A stretch of 10,463 bases of DNA from RGIG4074 sp964615285 (lineage in GTDB: Bacteria > Bacillota > Clostridia > Christensenellales > Borkfalkiaceae), in assembly GCA_964615285.1 (NCBI GenBank), contig CAZTND010000048.1, positions 1 through 10,463 of the forward strand, in the 5' to 3' direction. The translations under genes and the position numbers were made by a program. Below the pieces are notes generated by a model, which saw nothing but the letters and a program-made list of their open reading frames with translations, was not told where the DNA came from and made no database searches. Below are positions 6,927 through 10,463 of this stretch, piece after piece (within the stretch, counting starts at the first letter, position 1; every line of letters begins with the position of its first letter).

Positions 6927-7639
6927 CGCCGCTGCCTCACCGCCTCGTAACACGCCGCGCCGAGCGCGACGGATGCATTGAGCGAATTGATCTCGCCGTA
7001 CATGGGCAGGGAGAGCACCTTGTCGCACTTCTCGCGCGTGAGCCGTTTCAGCCCGCTGTCCTCGCCGCCGACGACCAGGGCGATGCTGCCCGTCAAGTCC
7101 TGCCCGTAGATGTCCTCGCCGTCCGCTTCCAACCCGTACACCCAATAGCCCGCCGCCTGCAGGCTTTCAATGGCGCGGGCGAGGTTGGTGACGCGCGCCA
7201 CTCTGACGTGCTCCGCCGCCCCCTCGGAGATGCGCAGCACGCTTTCGTTGACCTGCGCGCTGCCCGTCTTGGGGATGACCACGCCGTCCGCACCCGCGCA
7301 TTCCGCCACGCGCAGCACGGAACCGAGGTTGTGCACGTCCTGCATGCCGTCGCAGAGCAGAACGAAGCCGCCCGCGGGATCCTTTTTGTTCGCGATGATG
7401 TCCTCCAGGTCGCTGTACGCATAGTCGGCGGCAAGGGCGATGACCCCCTGGTGCCGCCCCGTGACGCTCTCCCGGTCCAGCGCCGCCCGCTCGACGAACT
7501 GCACACGGACATTCTTCTGCCGCGCGGCGGCAAAGATACGGCCCAAGGAGCCCTGCGCCCCCTTCTCCATGAGTATCTTTTCGATTTCCTTATCCGTTTT
7601 CAGAAGTTCCAGAACGGCGTTCCTGCCCTCTATTTTCAT
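6923..7639 (-). CDS. rlmB: 23S rRNA 2'-O-ribose methyltransferase, TrmH/RlmB family
   Basis: The 238-residue SPOUT-class enzyme is expected to methylate a ribose 2'-OH of 23S rRNA (Gm2251 in E. coli numbering) using S-adenosylmethionine. The N-terminal RNA-binding domain begins IEGRNAVLELL (3-13). The trefoil-knot domain carries motif 1 DGMQDVHNLGSVLR (97-110, with Asn104 and Arg110), motif 2 VVGGEDSGLKRL (189-200) and motif 3 LPMYGEINSLNASVALG (211-227). Motif 1 has Val where Pro is usual in DPHNLG. The start at 7639 has AGAGGA eight bases upstream, inside the end of mrnC, three bases before. Its TGA overlaps the sigH ATG, so translation is coupled. Place in the mrnC-rlmB-sigH order supports RlmB, but a tRNA-modifying TrmH relative cannot be fully excluded by sequence. 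Confidence 0.92.
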   Translation of the reverse strand: MKIEGRNAVLELLKTDKEIEKILMEKGAQGSLGRIFAAARQKNVRVQFVERAALDRESVTGRHQGVIALAADYAYSDLEDIIANKKDPAGGFVLLCDGMQDVHNLGSVLRVAECAGADGVVIPKTGSAQVNESVLRISEGAAEHVRVARVTNLARAIESLQAAGYWVYGLEADGEDIYGQDLTGSIALVVGGEDSGLKRLTREKCDKVLSLPMYGEINSLNASVALGAACYEAVRQRR

Positions 7640-7642
7640 GGA

Positions 7643-8062
7643 TTATTCCTCTTTTCTCTCCTCTTCGGGCGTTTCCGCCGCATACAGAAGTTCGTCTATG
7701 CGGCCGATCTGCCCCGTGATATACAAAAAACCGAGCACCGCCTCGAACCCCGTGGAACGGTTATATTCCGCGACCGTCGCGCTCTTGCTGCGCGTCCCCT
7801 TTTTGGCGTTGCGGCCGCGGCGGAAAATATCTTCCTCTTCCTCCGTGAAGCGGGGACGGATTCTGTCGAGCAGCTCGTTCTGCCCGTGCGCGGAGACGAA
7901 ACGGACGCTCCGCCGCTGCAACTCGCCCGTACCGACCGCCGCCGACAGGCAGAGCTTTTCCCGCACATACAGGGAATAGACGGCGTCGCCCACGAAGGCG
8001 AGCACGACGGGACTCATTTGTTTCGCCGTATGTACATCGACGGCGGTACGCAGGGAAAACAT
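7643..8062 (-). CDS. mrnC: Mini-ribonuclease III
   Basis: The 139-residue protein is an RNase III catalytic domain without a double-stranded-RNA-binding domain; in Bacillus this enzyme trims the ends of the 23S rRNA precursor. Seen are LAFVGDAVYSLYVRE (21-35, with catalytic Asp26), SVRFVSAHGQNELL (52-65), the basic RRGRNAKKGT (81-90) and TGFEAVLGFLY (104-114, with Glu107). The C-terminal tail is acidic and charged. The start is ATG at 8062; GGAG lies about 12 bases upstream, a weak spacing, but no better in-frame start is available. It is first in the operon, some 42 nt below the predicted transcription start. In Bacillus it follows cysS; here the upstream side is lost in a sequence gap, but the strong promoter suggests it starts the transcript. 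Confidence 0.93.
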   Translation of the reverse strand: MFSLRTAVDVHTAKQMSPVVLAFVGDAVYSLYVREKLCLSAAVGTGELQRRSVRFVSAHGQNELLDRIRPRFTEEEEDIFRRGRNAKKGTRSKSATVAEYNRSTGFEAVLGFLYITGQIGRIDELLYAAETPEEERKEE

Positions 8063-8110
8063 TCTCTATATCTGCTCCGGACGGATTGACCGATGGTATC
8101 GTTCTGTATC

Positions 8111-8139
8111 AGTATATCATATATGCAAAAAAAATTCAA
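8111..8139 (-). promoter_or_regulatory. Extended -10 SigA-type promoter of the mrnC operon
   Basis: On the minus strand the -35 TTGAAT (8139-8134) is followed by 17 bases and the -10 TATACT (8116-8111). TG one base before the -10 makes it an extended -10 promoter. The spacer begins with a T tract that may bend the DNA. Transcription would begin near 8104. It reads into mrnC and probably through recR and gpsA. Confidence 0.85.
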
Positions 8140-8213
8140 GTGTATTTTGACCGATTTATACACGGCGTATACCCTCTTTCTTGCCGCCGCTCCGAAAAGG
8201 ACAAAACGCCGGG

Positions 8214-8313
8214 NNNNNNNNNNNNNNNNNNNNNNNNNNNNNNNNNNNNNNNNNNNNNNNNNNNNNNNNNNNNNNNNNNNNNNNNNNNNNNNNNNNNNNN
8301 NNNNNNNNNNNNN
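8214..8313. other. Assembly gap of 100 N
   Basis: Exactly 100 undetermined bases, the conventional placeholder for a scaffold join of unknown length. The amount of missing sequence is unknown, so adjacency of the mrnC operon and the cwlD side is inferred by the assembler only. The plus-strand reading frame to its right is truncated by it. Confidence 0.97.
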
Positions 8314-8409
8314 GTCGAAGAAGCCGAACAGCCGGACGGTTCCGTTATCGTGAAAGTGCGAAAACAATACAGCGACCGTACGGACATCGGCGAATATTTT
8401 GATCTGTGA
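8314..8409 (+). CDS. C-terminal fragment of an unknown plus-strand gene
   Basis: The first 31 codons right of the gap are open and end at TGA (8407-8409). The peptide, with VIVKVRKQYSDRTDIGEYF near its end, has an ordinary soluble-protein composition, unlike the Arg/Pro-rich antisense frames elsewhere in the window. A strong hairpin follows 15 bases after the stop. I do not recognise the family. It would be the only plus-strand gene here, convergent with cwlD. With only 31 residues visible, coding status is likely but not certain. Confidence 0.5.
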   Translation, partial: VEEAEQPDGSVIVKVRKQYSDRTDIGEYFDL

Positions 8410-8423
8410 ACGTGCAGCAAAGC

Positions 8424-8450
8424 GAGCCCCCGGAGAAGTTCCGGGGGCTC
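8424..8450. terminator. Hairpin between convergent gene ends
   Basis: A perfect 11-bp stem (8424-8434 with 8440-8450), mostly G-C, has a five-base loop. It lies between the plus-strand partial gene (ends 8409) and cwlD (ends 8492), where a shared bidirectional terminator is expected. Neither side has a good U tract: TGTTC follows on plus and GCTTTGC on minus. It is therefore a strong hairpin but an imperfect intrinsic terminator. Confidence 0.65.
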
Positions 8451-8491
8451 TGTTCATGCATTGCCGATAAAAATCGAAACGGGAGGCGGCC

Positions 8492-9202
8492 CTATCGGTT
8501 GGACGCCGCCGAGGACAGATAAGTGAGGATGCCCGTATAAATGGCATAGGCGATCTTATCCCGATATTCTTCGGTGATGAGGAGCGCCTCGTCCTCGGGA
8601 TTGGAGAGAAAGCCGCACTCGCAGATGACGGAAGTATATTCGGTGCAATTGAGGATATAGTAATCCCCCGCAAGCGGCACGCTTTTCTGCACACATTCGG
8701 GCATGGCGTTCAGCTCCGCCTGAATGTTGTTTGCCAGCGTCTGCCCCGCCTCGCTGCCGTCGCGGAAAAACAGCTGCGCGCCGCGGCGGGAAGAACGGGG
8801 GTAACTGTTCTGGTGCACGGAGACCACGACGGCGGGCGCGGCTTTTTCGATGATCTCCTTGCGCTTCTGCATGTCCCGCTTCTTGAAGCCCTTGACTGCC
8901 AGGCCGTACAGCCCCGCATCCGTCTTGCGGGTGAGAACGACGTTGATGCCCGCCTGTTCGAGATAGACCTGCAGGTTCTTGACGACGGCGAGATTGATCT
9001 CGCTCTCCCTGACGTCCGTATTGACGCCCGTCACGCCGCCGTCGATGCCGCCGTGCCCCGCGTCCAGCACCACCGTGATGTTCTGCGTATCCCCCGCGGT
9101 CTGCACGAGCGCCGAAAGACAGACCGCCAGCGTAAAGACGAAGCATACCGCCAGCGCGCCCATGAGCAGAATGTATCTTTTTGTGCTTCCCCGCATTCTC
9201 AT
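8492..9202 (-). CDS. cwlD: N-acetylmuramoyl-L-alanine amidase, CwlD type, membrane-anchored
   Basis: A 236-residue protein with a short basic N-terminus, one membrane segment (about 10-33, YILLMGALAVCFVF onward) and an Amidase_3 domain outside the membrane. Zinc ligands are visible: His50 in VVLDAGHGGIDGG (44-56), Glu66 in the ESEINL segment and His120 in VVSVHQNSY. Catalytic Glu195 lies in VICECGFLSNPEDEALL (192-208). GAQLFFRDGS and the LANNIQAEL region match the CwlD subgroup, which in Bacillus removes peptide side chains so that muramic-delta-lactam can form in the spore cortex. The start was set at ATG 9202, just before the membrane segment; a second ATG is two codons later. The G6 run upstream is about 14 bases away, so initiation looks weak and the exact start is uncertain. 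A vegetative cell-wall amidase is the alternative role. Confidence 0.9.
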   Translation of the reverse strand: MRMRGSTKRYILLMGALAVCFVFTLAVCLSALVQTAGDTQNITVVLDAGHGGIDGGVTGVNTDVRESEINLAVVKNLQVYLEQAGINVVLTRKTDAGLYGLAVKGFKKRDMQKRKEIIEKAAPAVVVSVHQNSYPRSSRRGAQLFFRDGSEAGQTLANNIQAELNAMPECVQKSVPLAGDYYILNCTEYTSVICECGFLSNPEDEALLITEEYRDKIAYAIYTGILTYLSSAASNR

Positions 9203-9245
9203 GGAAATAATATATTCCCCCCGCCCGACAAATATGAAGGAAATC

Positions 9246-9395
9246 CAAACCTTGTCCGGCAAGGCGGTCTCCTTCTCCGCGGGAAAAATCGGCAAACGCC
9301 TCCTCGCGCAGGAGCGCCGCCAATTGCGTCTTGGATTCCCTATCGATCTTCTCCGCAAAGATGATTGCGGAATTTCTTTTTCCTTATTTATATTC
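9246..9395 (-). pseudogene. Possible decayed 5' fragment of rtcB (RNA ligase)
   Basis: In one minus-strand frame the spacer between the hydrolase and cwlD reads EYK, a TAA stop, then GKRNSAIIFAEKIDRES and, further on, QLAALLREEAFAD. This resembles the start of RtcB proteins, which typically read GKYNxA, a short hydrophobic stretch, then an acidic helix before the metal-binding PDxHAGxG motif. At about the right distance there is a degenerate DRLAGQG. Codon use in this stretch is coding-like. There is no start codon, the stop is internal, and the frame then runs out of phase into cwlD, so it is not a working gene. The resemblance was judged by eye from a short stretch and could be chance. Confidence 0.38.
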
Positions 9396-9471
9396 GGGAA
9401 AAGAGATCAATTCGATATAATCGGGAAAAATTTTTCGGTAATGCGGGAAGGTTCCTTCAAATCCGTCTTTT

Positions 9472-10311
9472 TTACACCTCCAGCGTCATGCCGTCGTACG
9501 CGGCAATGACGCCGTACTCCTCTTCGAGGGCGCGCAGGCGGGATGTGAAGGGCGCCGAATTGTGCGAAAAATGAGTGATGACGAAGCGGGTGTCCCCGTC
9601 CGCCACGCCGTCCGCCCGCAGACGGCGCATGACCTGCGCATTCTCCTCTATGCCCATATGCCTGCCGCTCGTCGAAGAACGGGTGTCGGCAAGGGTACAG
9701 TCCAGGCTGACAAGCTGCACCTTTTTTCCTTTTTCTTTCAAATATTCAAACACAGTCGCGGGGGGCATGCCCGTGTCGTGCAGGTGCAGATAGCCCTTCC
9801 CTTCCCGCTCGACGAGGAACAAGAGCGCCTCTTCCGTCCGGCTGTGCGCGGCGGGGAGCGCCGTCACGGTATATTCGCCCGCGCAGGTCACGGAAAAGGG
9901 CTTTATCTCGGACATGGTCATGCTCTCTTTGACGTCCGCGCGCATTTCGCGGCGGGTGCATTCGACAAAGACCTTGCAGACTTCCGCATTGCCGTAGATG
10001 TGCAGTTTTTCCGCCGTCATGCCCGCGGCATACTTGTACCCGCGCAGGATAAAGTCGTGCGCATAAAAGTGATCCATGTGCGAGTGGGTGATGAAGAGCT
10101 GCGCCACAGCCGAAAAGTCGGATCCGAAACGCAGGGCGTGATAATAGGCGTCGGGCGGGAAGTCGATGCCGAGTTTTCCGTCGACGAGTATCTGCGTGCG
10201 CGAACGGATTTCTCTCCCGCCCAACGCGCGCACGGCGCGGCAGGTGTCGCAATTGCAGAAGAGCGCGGGCACGCCCTCCGCCGCCCCCGTGCCGAGATAG
10301 GTGATCTTCAT
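9472..10311 (-). CDS. PhnP-like metallo-beta-lactamase-fold hydrolase
   Basis: The 279-residue cytosolic hydrolase carries the fold's metal site: FITHSHMDH (73-81, His76, His78, Asp80, His81), His156 in PAAHSRTEE, Asp179 in LHLHDTG and His247/His250 in ITHFSHNS. The N-terminal cysteine cluster FCNCDTC (18-24; Cys19, Cys21, Cys24) matches the structural zinc site of PhnP, a cyclic-phosphate phosphodiesterase of phosphonate breakdown. No phosphonate genes are nearby, so the substrate is unknown; a phosphodiesterase acting on a cyclic nucleotide or sugar phosphate is the natural guess. The start at 10311 has AGGAG eight bases upstream. No clear terminator follows; the spacer to cwlD is 269 nt. 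Confidence 0.88.
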   Translation of the reverse strand: MKITYLGTGAAEGVPALFCNCDTCRAVRALGGREIRSRTQILVDGKLGIDFPPDAYYHALRFGSDFSAVAQLFITHSHMDHFYAHDFILRGYKYAAGMTAEKLHIYGNAEVCKVFVECTRREMRADVKESMTMSEIKPFSVTCAGEYTVTALPAAHSRTEEALLFLVEREGKGYLHLHDTGMPPATVFEYLKEKGKKVQLVSLDCTLADTRSSTSGRHMGIEENAQVMRRLRADGVADGDTRFVITHFSHNSAPFTSRLRALEEEYGVIAAYDGMTLEV

Positions 10312-10463
10312 ATATCTTTCTCCTCTTTATCTTCCTGCCGCCGACGTTTTTCTCCCGCCGTCCCTGTACCGCCATGAGCGATAACATGGGATTCCAAAGG
10401 GGGCGCTCTTCTCGGGCGAATGGAATTTCGCCCTCGGTCAGCAAATCGCCTTGCGTATGCGAT
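10312..10463. other. Unassigned window end upstream of the hydrolase gene
   Basis: These 152 bases hold the ribosome-binding site of the hydrolase gene, a perfect 7-bp hairpin (10414-10420 with 10427-10433) without a U tract, and no convincing promoter. Two minus-strand frames are open to the edge. One ends in a TGA overlapping the hydrolase ATG; the other reads LLTEGEIPFAREERPLWNP but does not stop before running into the hydrolase gene as a shadow. A plus-strand ATG at 10374 opens to the edge but has no Shine-Dalgarno site. None can be assigned. Confidence 0.4.

Noticed and set aside
6927..7145. 73-residue N-terminal extension of SigH
   Set aside because: It lies wholly inside rlmB out of frame, is Arg/Gly-rich and has no SigH homology; the ATG at 6926 overlaps the rlmB stop as expected for coupled genes.
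6869..8089. 406-codon plus-strand frame opposite rlmB and mrnC
   Set aside because: It spans two conserved minus-strand genes and their junction, and has shadow-like composition.
8086..8409. 107-codon plus-strand frame running through the N block
   Set aside because: Continuity through 100 placeholder N is meaningless; only the 31 codons right of the gap were kept.
9205..9235. SigE-like promoter directly in front of cwlD
   Set aside because: A CATATT-like -35 is present, but the -10 would put the transcript start within a few bases of the start codon and the -10 match is poor.
9203..9358. 52-residue N-terminal extension of CwlD
   Set aside because: Arg-rich sequence before the basic-plus-hydrophobic anchor; amidase homology and the membrane segment begin after ATG 9202.

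Overview
The window is a GC-rich piece of a Firmicutes (Clostridia-type) chromosome. The evidence is a Spo0H-type sigma factor (sigH), a CwlD-type cortex amidase, a zinc-dependent Mini-RNase III, and the Firmicutes orders mrnC-rlmB-(yacP)-sigH and dnaX-ybaB-recR. A gut Clostridia lineage such as Christensenellales would fit, but that is a guess. A run of exactly 100 N (8214-8313) shows a draft assembly, so linkage across it is not proven.

All recognised genes are on the minus strand. From right to left: a PhnP-like metallo-beta-lactamase-fold hydrolase (9472-10311); a spacer holding what may be a decayed 5' end of rtcB (9246-9395); the membrane-anchored amidase cwlD (8492-9202), ending at a strong hairpin (8424-8450); the C-terminal 31 codons of an unknown plus-strand gene (8314-8409); and the gap. 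Left of the gap, a very good extended -10 promoter (8111-8139) starts a tight operon, mrnC-rlmB-sigH-dnaX-ybaB-recR, in which most genes overlap or lie 3-11 nt apart. gpsA follows after 111 nt, and a terminator with a seven-U tail ends the unit (2273-2315). A separate unit with its own promoter (2202-2230), a TTG start and a terminator (4-33) encodes an EF-G paralogue with altered GTPase motifs.

The operon joins two blocks that are separate in Bacillus: rRNA maturation plus stationary-phase sigma factor (mrnC, rlmB, sigH, with yacP/rae1 absent) and clamp loader plus recombination (dnaX, ybaB, recR). The notable signals are a dnaX linker with three in-register A-AAA-AAG heptamers, the first of which would give a 424-residue gamma-like product; the EF-G paralogue with changed G3 and G4 motifs; the possible rtcB remnant; and a divergent GpsA. 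No mobile element, CRISPR array, tRNA or rRNA was seen. I see no clear new defence or metabolic system; the window is mostly housekeeping genes with a few unusual details.
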